DNA of 35,699 nucleotides. It comes from an uncultured Prevotella sp. GTDB lineage: Bacteria; Bacteroidota; Bacteroidia; Bacteroidales; Bacteroidaceae. The notes beneath the pieces were generated by a model. The model did no database searches. It was not told the DNA's origin and worked only from the letters and a program-made list of their open reading frames with translations. This document shows positions 7,342 to 15,811 of the stretch, piece by piece. The stretch lies in the NCBI GenBank assembly GCA_946409435.1, contig CAMJWJ010000013.1, positions 1 to 35,699 of the forward strand. The letters are read 5' to 3'. Position 1 is the first letter of the stretch. Each line of letters begins with the position of its first letter. The position numbers were made by a program, and so were the translations under genes.

Positions 7342-8745
7342 TTATTCTTCATATTTTTCCTTGAACATCTCAATATCCTTGGGGTGATAGGGTATGCGAT
7401 TCTTGCCAAGGAAGCGACAGCCGCTACGGGTGATGAGCACGTCGTCTTCGATACGTATGCCACCAAAGTCCTTGTAGTCTTCCACCTTGTCGTAGCAGAT
7501 GAATTCCTTGCAGTGGCCCTTGGCACGCCATTCGTCGATGAGCTGAGGAATGAAGTAGATGCCAGGTTCGTCAGTCACAACGAAACCCTCCTGCAGCCGC
7601 CGGCCCATACGCAGGCAATTAGTACCGAACTGTTCATGGTTGGGGCGCGTCTCATCGTCGTAGCCGACGTATGTCTGGCCGAGACCCTCCATGTCGTGTA
7701 CGTCCATACCCATCATGTGCCCCAGTCCGTGGGGCAGGAACAGTGCGTGGGCTCCTGCCTCGACGGCGGCGTCGATGTCGCCACACATGAGTCCAAGTTC
7801 CTTCAGCCGTCCAGCCATGAGGCGGCAGACGGCAAAGTGAACGTCCATGTACGTAATACCGGGCTTGGCGATGTCGAGCACGTAGTCGTGGCAGTCCTCG
7901 ACGATACTATAGATCTCTTGCTGGCGTTGTGTAAAGTGCCCGCTGACGGGTATGGTGCGCGTATGGTCGGAACAGTAGTCATCGAGTTCACAGCCAGCAT
8001 CGCAGAGTGCAAGTCGGTCTTCCTCAAGAGTGGTCTCGGAGGGGCAGCCATGCATGATCTCGCCATGCTGGGTGAAGATGGTGGAAAAGCTGGTGCCGCT
8101 GGCCATCATCCGTGCAATGCCGTCTATTTTCCCGCCGATATAGTTCTCGGTGATGCCTGGCTTTACGAGCTTCATTGCCGTGGTGTGCATGGCATATCCC
8201 ACTTCGCAGGCATTCTCAATGGCTTCTATCTCTTGTCTTTCCTTGGTGGAGCGCATCTTGACGACGGCCTTGATGAGAGTGACAGAGGCAGATTGACGCT
8301 GCATAGAGGGGTAGATGCCGGTGAGGTCCATCAGTTGTATCATCGTGTCGTGACGATAGGGTGGCAGGAAATGGATAGTCCGCTTGGATGCCAAGGCATT
8401 GTGGACCAAAGTGCTGAGATTACCCATAGGGGCTGTATGCGTTATACCTACCTGTGCAGCCAGATCGCTGACGGACGGTGTGAAACCCATCCATACGATG
8501 TCCTCGACGTCAATGTCGTTACCAAAGAGCCACTCTTCGTCATTATCGATGTCGATGACGCCTACTAGTCCGTCGCGGTGCTGCCCGAAATAGTAGAGGA
8601 ACGAGGAGTCTTGCCTCATGGGGGAGTAGGCATTGGCAGGATAGTTGTAGGGGGCCTCGTTATTGCCAAACAGCAGGACGACACCCTGACCTACCAACCG
8701 TTTCAGTTCGGCACGTCTCCGAACATAGGTCTCTTTACTAAACAT
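7342..8745 (-). CDS. pepP: Xaa-Pro aminopeptidase (M24B)
   Basis: A 467-residue aminopeptidase P, releasing N-terminal residues that precede proline. The N-terminal domain (residues about 1-170, RRAELKRLVGQGVVLLFGN) has the creatinase-like fold and the C-terminal half is the pita-bread catalytic domain. The five metal ligands are recognisable: the two Asp in CDAGCELDDYCSDHTRT, His in HGLGHMMGMDVHD, Glu in TDEPGIYF and Glu in GGIRIEDDVL. The length is normal. There is no signal peptide, so it should be cytoplasmic. The gene sits 11 bases after the helicase stop and 30 bases before the exported cysteine peptidase, within the minus-strand block. Confidence 0.95.
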   Translation of the reverse strand: MFSKETYVRRRAELKRLVGQGVVLLFGNNEAPYNYPANAYSPMRQDSSFLYYFGQHRDGLVGVIDIDNDEEWLFGNDIDVEDIVWMGFTPSVSDLAAQVGITHTAPMGNLSTLVHNALASKRTIHFLPPYRHDTMIQLMDLTGIYPSMQRQSASVTLIKAVVKMRSTKERQEIEAIENACEVGYAMHTTAMKLVKPGITENYIGGKIDGIARMMASGTSFSTIFTQHGEIMHGCPSETTLEEDRLALCDAGCELDDYCSDHTRTIPVSGHFTQRQQEIYSIVEDCHDYVLDIAKPGITYMDVHFAVCRLMAGRLKELGLMCGDIDAAVEAGAHALFLPHGLGHMMGMDVHDMEGLGQTYVGYDDETRPNHEQFGTNCLRMGRRLQEGFVVTDEPGIYFIPQLIDEWRAKGHCKEFICYDKVEDYKDFGGIRIEDDVLITRSGCRFLGKNRIPYHPKDIEMFKEKYEE

Positions 8746-8756
8746 ACTTATATTTT

Positions 8757-10082
8757 TTATTGGTTTTGAGAAGTTTTGCTGTTGTTAGTGTTTTTCCGGT
8801 TGCCACGGCCTCTGTGGCGGCGATTTCTGCCCTTACTGCCATTACCGTTACCACTGTTACTGGCGTTACCTCCCTTGCCGCCACGACGTCGGCCACCACG
8901 GCCTCGGGTTGACTTGCGGGGGGATGACACATGATATTCGGGAGCATCACCCAGCCCTTCGGGAAGGGGAGTTTTGGGGATGTCGCGTTCAAGGAAACGC
9001 TCAATGTCTGAAAAGTAGCGCATGTCCCGGTCGGAAACGAAGGTGATGGCGATGCCGTCGCGCTGAGCACGTGCCGTACGTCCTATGCGATGGACGTAGT
9101 CTTCGGCATCGTGGGGTACGTCGTAGTTGATGACGCACAGGATGTCATCGATGTCGATTCCCCGTGCCACGATGTCAGTAGCTACCAATACGCTGACTTG
9201 TCCGGACTTGAAGCGATACATAACGTCGTCGCGCTCGGCCTGCGACAGGTCGCTGTGCATGGGGGCGCAGTTAATGTTCATGCGACGCAGTTCGCGTGTG
9301 ATATCTTTCACTTTGTCTTTCTTGCCGGAGAAGATGATGACACGCTCCAGTTCGCCGGCCTTGAACAGGTGGCGCACGATGCCAAGCTTCTGAGGTTCAT
9401 AGCAGACATAAGCCGACTGCTGGATCTTCTCAGCAGGCTTAGAGACGGCTATCTTCACCTCTACAGGGTCGTTAAGCAACGTCTTAGCCAACTGCTGGAT
9501 CTTGTCGGGCATGGTGGCTGAGAACATGATGGTCTGGTGCTCCTTGGGCAGCAGCTTGGCGATGCTCAGGATGTCGTCGGAGAATCCCATGTCGAGCATA
9601 CGGTCGGCCTCGTCCAGGACAAAGAACGACAGCCGCGAAAGGTCGACATATCCCATACGGATATGTGAGAGCAGGCGCCCCGGTGTGGCGATGATGACGT
9701 CAGCGCCCATCTTCAGGCCTCGCATTTCCTGATCGAAACGTGAACCGTCGTTGCCGCCATATACGGCAACGCTGCTGATACCATTGAGGTAGTAGCCGAA
9801 CCCCTGCATAGCCTGGTCGATCTGCTGTGCCAGTTCACGGGTGGGAGCCATAACGATGCAGTTGACGGCATCTTTCGGATAGCCGCCATCGTCGAGCATG
9901 CTCAGAATGGGCAGCAGGTAGGCGGCTGTCTTGCCAGTACCCGTCTGAGCCACGCCTATGAGGTCGTAGCCATCGAGAATCTCCGGGATGCAACGCTCCT
10001 GTATGGGGGTCATCTCGTCGAAACGCATGTCGTATAGCGCATCGAGGATGTTATCATTCAAATATGTTTCTTCAAATGTCAT
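8757..10082 (-). CDS. DEAD-box RNA helicase (RhlE-like)
   Basis: This 441-residue ATP-dependent RNA helicase should remodel RNA or ribonucleoprotein, probably in ribosome assembly or RNA decay. Motifs appear in order: Q motif (TPIQERCIP, about 25-33), motif I AQTGTGKT (45-52), Ia PTRELAQQ (80-87), Ib TPGR, II DEAD (157-160), III SAT (188-190), and HRIGRTARA near residue 330. From about residue 375 a low-complexity basic tail rich in Arg, Gly, Asn and Lys (GRGGRRRGGKGG) follows, typical of RhlE relatives and suited to RNA binding. Its start codon lies in the last unit of a 14-bp tandem repeat, and it follows the permease stop codon by 44 bases. Confidence 0.94.
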   Translation of the reverse strand: MTFEETYLNDNILDALYDMRFDEMTPIQERCIPEILDGYDLIGVAQTGTGKTAAYLLPILSMLDDGGYPKDAVNCIVMAPTRELAQQIDQAMQGFGYYLNGISSVAVYGGNDGSRFDQEMRGLKMGADVIIATPGRLLSHIRMGYVDLSRLSFFVLDEADRMLDMGFSDDILSIAKLLPKEHQTIMFSATMPDKIQQLAKTLLNDPVEVKIAVSKPAEKIQQSAYVCYEPQKLGIVRHLFKAGELERVIIFSGKKDKVKDITRELRRMNINCAPMHSDLSQAERDDVMYRFKSGQVSVLVATDIVARGIDIDDILCVINYDVPHDAEDYVHRIGRTARAQRDGIAITFVSDRDMRYFSDIERFLERDIPKTPLPEGLGDAPEYHVSSPRKSTRGRGGRRRGGKGGNASNSGNGNGSKGRNRRHRGRGNRKNTNNSKTSQNQ

Positions 10083-10122
10083 TTCTAATTACTCATTTCT
10101 AATTACTCATTTCTAATGCATT
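10081..10122 (-). repeat. 14-bp tandem repeat duplicating a translation start context
   Basis: On the plus strand ATTTCTAATTACTC occurs at 10081-10094 and 10095-10108, followed by a partial third copy. Read on the minus strand each unit gives TTAGAAATG, the last being the helicase start. The two upstream ATGs open three-codon frames (ATG AGT AAT TAG). Confidence 0.8.
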
Positions 10123-10126
10123 GGCA

Positions 10127-11338
10127 TTAGTTTGGTGCTTGTTTGTAGCAGAAGTAGGCGATGACGGCATATAGGATGTTGGGAATCCAGGCTGCCAGCA
10201 TCGGGGGGGTGTCTGCGTTGATGGCGAAGGTGGCGCAGACGGTCTGTAGCAGGATGTAGGAGAACGACAAGGCAAGGCCAATACCAAGGTAGAGTCCCAT
10301 GCCGCCCTTCCGCTTGCGCGACGACAGCGACACGCCGATGATGGTAAGGATGAACGATGCAAAGGACGTGGCAATGCGCTTGTAATACTCGACCTCATAC
10401 TGCACGACATTGCTGGAGCCACGCTCCTGCTGCTTGGAGATGTAGCGCTTCAGCTCGGCGGACGTCAGCGTCTCCTGCTGTCCCTTGGAGAATACGAGGT
10501 CCATTGGTTCCATCTGGATGAGCGTGTCTATCTCGTGGCCTGACTCAATCTGTTCGCGCATGCCTTTCAGCGTGCGTATCTTGTAGTTGCGCGCCTTCCA
10601 GTGGTAGCGCTCGTCGGCTATCGTGTCGTACTGAATGACGTTGGCATTCATCTGCGACACCATCTTCTTGTTCTCAAACTTGTACAAGGCAAAGCCGTAG
10701 CCCGTCTTGCGTGTGTCGTCATACTGGGAGATGTAGGCCACCACGCCTTTGTCGACCATGAGCTGGATATTGGAGGCGGAGGTGTTCTTCTTGTTGTTCT
10801 TATAGAGCGACTCAAAGTCGTGCCGCACGACGGTTCCCTTGGGTATAACGTCGGCACCGAGGTAGAAGTTGAGCACGGCAATAATGGCTGCCGAGATGAG
10901 GTAGGGGCGCAGCAGCCGCTTGAAACTCATGCCACAGGCCAGCATGGCAATTATCTCGGAGTCGCCGGCCAGCTTGGAGGTAAAGAAGATGACGGAGATG
11001 AATACGAACAGCGGCGAGAAGAGGTTAGCGAAGTACGGCACGAAGTTGGCGTAATAGTCGAAGACGATAGCCCGCAGCGGTGCGTTGTTGGTTGTAAACT
11101 TCGCCAGGTTCTCGTTGACGTCGAAGACGATGGAAATGGAGATAATGAGCAGGATGGAGTAGATATAGGTTCCGATGAACTTATAGATAATGTAGCGGTC
11201 GATACGCTTGATAAATGAGCAACGAGCCATGAGCCATGAGAAATGACTGCGCAGCCACTGTATGGCAGTACGCAGCAGCACCCACATACGCAGCAGTGCC
11301 GTCTTGCCTTTCGTCAATATCTCATTCCAACTATTCAT
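10127..11338 (-). CDS. lptG: LptF/LptG-family permease (YjgP/YjgQ)
   Basis: A membrane permease of the LPS-export ABC transporter family, which with LptB extracts lipopolysaccharide from the inner membrane and passes it to LptC. The characteristic first membrane segment (IDRYIIYKFIGTYIYSILLI) is followed by two further N-terminal segments (NFVPYFANLFSPLFVFISVI, RPYLISAAIIAVLNFYLG), a long periplasmic domain and three C-terminal segments (SFASFILTIIGVSLSSRKRK, GLYLGIGLALSFSYILLQ, MLAAWIPNILYAVIAYF). I chose the ATG at 11338, 15 bases after the tgt stop; an upstream ATG (11395) overlaps tgt, and a downstream ATG (11230, MARCSFIKRIDRY) would fit a shorter family N-terminus. LptF and LptG cannot be told apart here. 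The lon-tgt-permease order supports a common operon. Confidence 0.88.
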   Translation of the reverse strand: MNSWNEILTKGKTALLRMWVLLRTAIQWLRSHFSWLMARCSFIKRIDRYIIYKFIGTYIYSILLIISISIVFDVNENLAKFTTNNAPLRAIVFDYYANFVPYFANLFSPLFVFISVIFFTSKLAGDSEIIAMLACGMSFKRLLRPYLISAAIIAVLNFYLGADVIPKGTVVRHDFESLYKNNKKNTSASNIQLMVDKGVVAYISQYDDTRKTGYGFALYKFENKKMVSQMNANVIQYDTIADERYHWKARNYKIRTLKGMREQIESGHEIDTLIQMEPMDLVFSKGQQETLTSAELKRYISKQQERGSSNVVQYEVEYYKRIATSFASFILTIIGVSLSSRKRKGGMGLYLGIGLALSFSYILLQTVCATFAINADTPPMLAAWIPNILYAVIAYFCYKQAPN

Positions 11339-11352
11339 TACGCATTTCTCAT

Positions 11353-12480
11353 TTACCTTCGTCTTCCCAAATTGTCGATGACCGATCGTTTCCACTGCAC
11401 GAAATCGCCCTGCTCGATATGCTGGCGGGCATCGGTGACGAGCCGCAGGTAGAAGGCGAGGTTGTGGATGCTGGCTATCTGAAGGGCCAGCAGCTCCTGC
11501 GACTTGAACAGGTGGTGCAGGTAGGCCTTCGAGTGCAGGCGGTCGACATCACAGCCGTCAGGATCGATGGGCGTGAAGTCGTCCTCCCACTTCTTGTTAC
11601 GCATGTTCATAGTACCTTCGTAGGTGAACAGCATGGCATTACGGCCGTTGCGAGTAGGCATCACACAGTCGAACATATCGACGCCACGCTCGATGGCCTC
11701 AAGGATGTTCTGAGGAGTGCCCACCCCCATCAGGTAGCGGGGCTTGTCCTTTGGCAGGATAGCGTTGACCACCTCGATCATGTCGTACATCACCTCGGTA
11801 GGCTCTCCGACAGCCAGACCGCCGATGGCGTTGCCGTCGGCACCTTTGTCGGCCACATATTTCGCTGCTTCCTGCCGGAGGTCCTTGAAGGTACAGCCCT
11901 GGACGATGGGAAAGAGGCTTTGTCTGTAGCCGTACAGCGGCTCTGTCTCCTGGAAGCGCTTGATGCAGCGGTCCAGCCAGCGTTGCGTCAGACCGAGCGA
12001 CTTCTTGGCATACTGGTAGTCGCTCTGTCCTGGAGGACACTCGTCGAGAGCCATCATGATGTCGGCACCGATGATGCGCTCTGTATCCATTACGTTCTCG
12101 GGGGTAAAGACATGTTTCGATCCGTCGATGTGAGAGCGGAACTCGCACCCTTCCTCGCGGAGCTTGCGTATGCCTGTGAGCGAAAAGACCTGGAAACCGC
12201 CCGAGTCGGTAAGTATCGGACGGTCCCACGTGTTGAACTTGTGCAGTCCGCCAGCCTTTCGCAGGATGTCAAGGCCCGGACGTAGATACAGGTGATAAGT
12301 GTTACCCAGTATAATCTGGGCCTTCACCTGTTCGCGCAGTTCTGAGAAATGGACCCCCTTCACGCTGCCGCATGTCCCCACTGGCATGAAGATTGGGGTC
12401 TTGATGACGCCATGGTCGGTGGTTATCAGCCCCGTCCTCGCATCACTGGCCTGGTCGCTATGTTGTATCTCAAAAGTCAT
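11353..12480 (-). CDS. tgt: tRNA-guanine transglycosylase
   Basis: This 375-residue enzyme swaps guanine-34 for the queuosine precursor preQ1 in tRNAs with GUN anticodons. The active-site Asp92 lies in LTDSGGFQVFS and the nucleophile Asp271 in MFDCVMPTRNGR; GVGTPQNILEAIERG and VQGCTFKDLRQEAA are also family hallmarks. The usual zinc site CxCx2C...H is mostly lost: the positions matching the three Cys are Asp308, Cys310 and Asp313, while His339 (ASIHNLAFYL) remains. I believe loss of these Cys is common in Bacteroidota but cannot check it here. The start codon overlaps the lon stop codon (TAATG), implying translational coupling. Confidence 0.95.
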   Translation of the reverse strand: MTFEIQHSDQASDARTGLITTDHGVIKTPIFMPVGTCGSVKGVHFSELREQVKAQIILGNTYHLYLRPGLDILRKAGGLHKFNTWDRPILTDSGGFQVFSLTGIRKLREEGCEFRSHIDGSKHVFTPENVMDTERIIGADIMMALDECPPGQSDYQYAKKSLGLTQRWLDRCIKRFQETEPLYGYRQSLFPIVQGCTFKDLRQEAAKYVADKGADGNAIGGLAVGEPTEVMYDMIEVVNAILPKDKPRYLMGVGTPQNILEAIERGVDMFDCVMPTRNGRNAMLFTYEGTMNMRNKKWEDDFTPIDPDGCDVDRLHSKAYLHHLFKSQELLALQIASIHNLAFYLRLVTDARQHIEQGDFVQWKRSVIDNLGRRR

Positions 12481-14927
12481 TATTTCTCTTCTTTCTCGTC
12501 AGGGATGGTGAAGTCGGTAGGGTTGTCGACGATTTCGTCAGTCAATGCGAAGTCCCACACCTCCTGTACGTTTTCGACATAGTGGAAGGTGACGCCCTGC
12601 AGGTACATGTCGGGAATGTCGTTGATGTCCTTCTCGTTCTCGCGGCACATGACGATGTCGGTGATGCCGGCACGCTTGGCAGCCAGGATCTTCTCCTTGA
12701 TGCCGCCTACAGGCAGCACCTTGCCGCGAAGGGTGATCTCGCCAGTCATGGCCGTGTTCTTGCGAACCTTGCGTTGCGTCAGTGCCGATGCAATGCTCGT
12801 GGCAATGGTGATACCGGCCGATGGGCCGTCCTTGGGGGTGGCTCCCTCGGGCACATGGATGTGGATATTCCAATGGTCGAAGATGCGATAGTCGATGCCT
12901 AACACGTCGACATGGGCCTTGACGAACTCCAGGGCGATTACTGCCGACTCCTTCATGACGTCACCGAGATTGCCCGTCAGCGTCAGCTTGGCACCCTTGC
13001 CCTTCGACAGCGAGGTCTCGATAAACAGTATCTCGCCACCCACACTCGTCCATGCCAGTCCTGTAACAACGCCGGCATAGGCGTTGCCTTGATAGATGTC
13101 GCGGTAAAAGGGCGGCTTGCCCAACAGATCCTCTATCTCGGTGGGCGCCGTCTCCGTATAGGGAAGTTCACCGCTCTCGGCCTTCTTGAAGGCCATCTTG
13201 CGCAGTGCCTTGTTGATCTGCTTTTCCAGCTGTCGCACGCCGCTTTCACGGGTGTATTGCTCGATGATTTTCTCGATGGCAGCCTTGTTGAAACTCAGCT
13301 TACGGTCGTTGAGTCCGGTATTGTCTTTCTCCTTGGGAATGAGGTGGCGCTTGGCTATCTCGTACTTCTCCTCGGTGATGTAGCCACTGACCTCGATAAT
13401 CTCCATGCGGTCAAGCAGCGGACGGGGAATAGTGCCGAGGTTATTGGCGGTGGCTATGAACAGTACCTTCGACAGGTCGTAGTCGACGTCGAGGTAGTTG
13501 TCGTGGAAGGCACCGTTCTGCTCGGGATCCAGCACCTCCAGCAAGGCCGATGCAGGGTCGCCGTTGTGTGTGTTCTGCGTCACCTTGTCTATCTCGTCGA
13601 GGATGAACACAGGATTCGAGCTGCCAGCCTTTTGGATGTTCTTGATGATACGGCCGGGCATGGCTCCGACATAGGTACGTCGGTGCCCTCGTATCTCAGC
13701 CTCGTCGTGCAGGCCGCCCAACGACACGCGGACGTACTTGCGCTTCAGGGCATCGGCTATCGACTTGCCCAGCGACGTCTTGCCCACACCCGGAGGGCCG
13801 TACAGGCAGAGGATGGGTGACTTTAGGTCGCCGCGCAGCGACAGTACGGCAATGTATTCCAGTATGCGCTCCTTGACCTTCTCCATGCCGTAGTGGTCAC
13901 GGTCCAGGATGCGTTGTGCACGCTTCAGGTCCATGTCGTCCTTGGTATATTCGTTCCAAGGCAGTCCTACCAGCGTCTGAAGATAGGTCAGCTGGATGTT
14001 GTAGTCGGGGGAGTTCTGGTTCACCTGGTCCAGCTTCTCCATTTCCTTGAAGAAGTATTCCTTGATGTCCTCGGGCCACTTCTTTTTCTTGGCCTTCTCC
14101 AGCAGGTCCTTCTTCTCGGGCGTGTTTTCGTTGCCCATCTCGGCCTGCAGGTTCTTGATTTGCTGCTGCAGGAAGTAGTTACGCTGCTGCTCGTCGATGT
14201 CGTCGCGCGTCTTGTTGCGGATGTCCAGCTTCAGGTTCTGGAGGTTTACCTCGCGGTTGACGATACGCATGGTGTTGAACAGGCGTTCCTTGATGCTGTC
14301 AAGCCTGAGCAGCATCATCTTGTCCTTGATGCTGAACGGCATGTTGGAGCAGATGAAGTTCAGCGCCATGATGTTGTTGGACACGTTCCTGATGGCAAAG
14401 GCGGCCTCGTCGGGGATGTCGTCGTTCATCTGGATATACTCGGAGGTCTGCTGGCGCAGGTCTTCGATACCTGTCTTGAACTCAACATCACGCTTGTCTG
14501 GTCCCTCTTCGGGTGCCGAGGCTACGTGTCCTATCAGGAAGGGCTTGTATTTCACAAGGTCAAGCAGGTGCAGCCGACCCAGCCCCTGCACGATGGCTGT
14601 CAGGTTGCCATTGGGGAGCGTCAGGATCTTCAGCACCTTGGCAAACACACCAACGTCGTACAGGTCAGCCCTGATGGGTTCGTCAACTTCGGGGTCGCGC
14701 TGGCACACAACAGCTACCAGCGACCCGTTCTTCTCGGCCTTTCTGATGAGCGCCATGCTCGATTCACGCCCTATGAGGATGGGAGACACCACCCCGGGGA
14801 AGAGCACAAGGTTACGCACGGCCAGAATGGGCAGCGAGTCAGGTATTTCCATGTTTGTCAAATCGCTATAGTCGCCTTCGACATCGGCAATCATAGAGAA
14901 CGACCGATTGCCATTATCCATATACAT
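12480..14927 (-). CDS. lon: ATP-dependent Lon protease
   Basis: Lon degrades misfolded and regulatory proteins in the cytosol. The N-terminal substrate-binding domain ([20 protein letters not shown]) is followed by a coiled-coil region ([19 protein letters not shown]), the AAA+ module ([13 protein letters not shown]alker [10 protein letters not shown] Walker B) and the C-terminal serine/lysine peptidase domain with the catalytic Ser in [10 protein letters not shown] and its Lys partner near [13 protein letters not shown]. Size (about 815 residues) is normal. The start is uncertain: in-frame ATGs are at 14978, 14945, 14927 and 14921. The -7 box at 14956-14963 rules out 14978 and leaves 14945 almost no leader, so 14927 or 14921 is favoured. 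It heads the block with tgt and the Lpt permease. Confidence 0.96.
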   Translation of the reverse strand: MYMDNGNRSFSMIADVEGDYSDLTNMEIPDSLPILAVRNLVLFPGVVSPILIGRESSMALIRKAEKNGSLVAVVCQRDPEVDEPIRADLYDVGVFAKVLKILTLPNGNLTAIVQGLGRLHLLDLVKYKPFLIGHVASAPEEGPDKRDVEFKTGIEDLRQQTSEYIQMNDDIPDEAAFAIRNVSNNIMALNFICSNMPFSIKDKMMLLRLDSIKERLFNTMRIVNREVNLQNLKLDIRNKTRDDIDEQQRNYFLQQQIKNLQAEMGNENTPEKKDLLEKAKKKKWPEDIKEYFFKEMEKLDQVNQNSPDYNIQLTYLQTLVGLPWNEYTKDDMDLKRAQRILDRDHYGMEKVKERILEYIAVLSLRGDLKSPILCLYGPPGVGKTSLGKSIADALKRKYVRVSLGGLHDEAEIRGHRRTYVGAMPGRIIKNIQKAGSSNPVFILDEIDKVTQNTHNGDPASALLEVLDPEQNGAFHDNYLDVDYDLSKVLFIATANNLGTIPRPLLDRMEIIEVSGYITEEKYEIAKRHLIPKEKDNTGLNDRKLSFNKAAIEKIIEQYTRESGVRQLEKQINKALRKMAFKKAESGELPYTETAPTEIEDLLGKPPFYRDIYQGNAYAGVVTGLAWTSVGGEILFIETSLSKGKGAKLTLTGNLGDVMKESAVIALEFVKAHVDVLGIDYRIFDHWNIHIHVPEGATPKDGPSAGITIATSIASALTQRKVRKNTAMTGEITLRGKVLPVGGIKEKILAAKRAGITDIVMCRENEKDINDIPDMYLQGVTFHYVENVQEVWDFALTDEIVDNPTDFTIPDEKEEK

Positions 14928-14955
14928 TGTTATTTTATTATCCATAATTAAGGTG

Positions 14956-14963
14956 CAAAGGTA
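14956..14963 (-). promoter_or_regulatory. Promoter -7 box of lon
   Basis: TACCTTTG on the minus strand, placing the transcript start near 14950. Confidence 0.75.
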
Positions 14964-15048
14964 CGAAATATTATTCATAAATCATGAATCGCAATTCATA
15001 TTTTAAATTATTTTGTATCTCTGCGGCTTATAATTACTTTTTTCTTTG

Positions 15049-15056
15049 TACTTTTG
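15049..15056 (+). promoter_or_regulatory. Promoter -7 box directly ahead of trmN6
   Basis: TACTTTTG lies only four bases before the trmN6 ATG at 15061, which would give a leaderless or near-leaderless mRNA. A weaker match, TATCTCTG at 15016-15023, would leave a leader of about 30 bases. Confidence 0.55.
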
Positions 15057-15060
15057 CACC

Positions 15061-15720
15061 ATGTTTCGCTTTAAAAGGTTCGAAATCGAGCAGGACCGCT
15101 GTGCCATGAAGGTGGGTACCGACGGCGTGCTGCTGGGTGCATGGGCACGCGGCGGCTCAACCATCCTGGACGTCGGTACAGGGACTGGCGTCGTGGCGCT
15201 GATGATGGCACAGCGCTACCCGGAAGCGAGTGTGACCGCCCTTGACATCGACAGCGAGGCCGTGGAGCAGGCGCGTGAGAATATTTGCCACTCGCCGTTC
15301 GTCGACCGCGTTGATGTGCTGCTTCAACGTGTCCAGGATCATGAGGGATGCTACGATGCCATCGTCAGCAACCCGCCGTTCTTCATCGACTCCTTAGCTG
15401 CCCCGGACCGCCAGCGGCGCATGGCCCGTCATGCCGACACGCTGACCTACGGAGAGCTGATGCACGATGCTGCCAGGCTGCTCAGCATGGACGGGGAACT
15501 CAGTGTGGTGGTGCCTTTCGACTACCGTCGGCGCATGGAAGACGAGGCGGCCTTCTGTGGTTTCTTTCCCTGCCGTGTCTGTGGTGTGAAGACTGTCGAC
15601 CGTAAGCCTGTCCGTCGCTATCTGCTGTCGTTTCGCAAGCGGCCGTGCACATGTGTCACGGAGTCCCTTACCATCGGCGATGCACGCTATCAGGAGCTTA
15701 CGCAGGACTTCTATCTCTGA
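15061..15720 (+). CDS. trmN6: tRNA1(Val) (adenine37-N6)-methyltransferase
   Basis: A 219-residue SAM-dependent methyltransferase of the YfiC/TrmN6 family, which methylates A37 of tRNA1(Val). The conserved N-terminus (FRFKRFEIEQDRCAMKVGTD, then GVLLGAWA) fixes the start at 15061; motif I is LDVGTGTGVVALMMA, the acidic residue ending motif II is ALDID, and the catalytic motif IV is NPPFF (SNPPFFIDS). The length is right for the family. It is a single gene between the lon promoter (divergent) and the GH25 gene (convergent). Confidence 0.92.
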   Translation: MFRFKRFEIEQDRCAMKVGTDGVLLGAWARGGSTILDVGTGTGVVALMMAQRYPEASVTALDIDSEAVEQARENICHSPFVDRVDVLLQRVQDHEGCYDAIVSNPPFFIDSLAAPDRQRRMARHADTLTYGELMHDAARLLSMDGELSVVVPFDYRRRMEDEAAFCGFFPCRVCGVKTVDRKPVRRYLLSFRKRPCTCVTESLTIGDARYQELTQDFYL

Positions 15721-15723
15721 CAG

Positions 15724-15803
15724 AATGACACTATAACGATATGACGTGATGACGTTATAACGTGATGGCTTTATAACGCGATAACGACTCAACGACATGA
15801 CGG
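15724..15803. repeat. Degenerate 8-bp tandem array
   Basis: About ten contiguous units in an 8-base register: TATAACGA at 15732, TATGACGT 15740, GATGACGT 15748, TATAACGT 15756, GATGGCTT 15764, TATAACGC 15772, GATAACGA 15780, and weaker units on either side. The consensus is roughly KATRACGT. It fills the gap between the convergent trmN6 and lysozyme genes. Confidence 0.8.
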
Positions 15804-15811
15804 GCACCACG

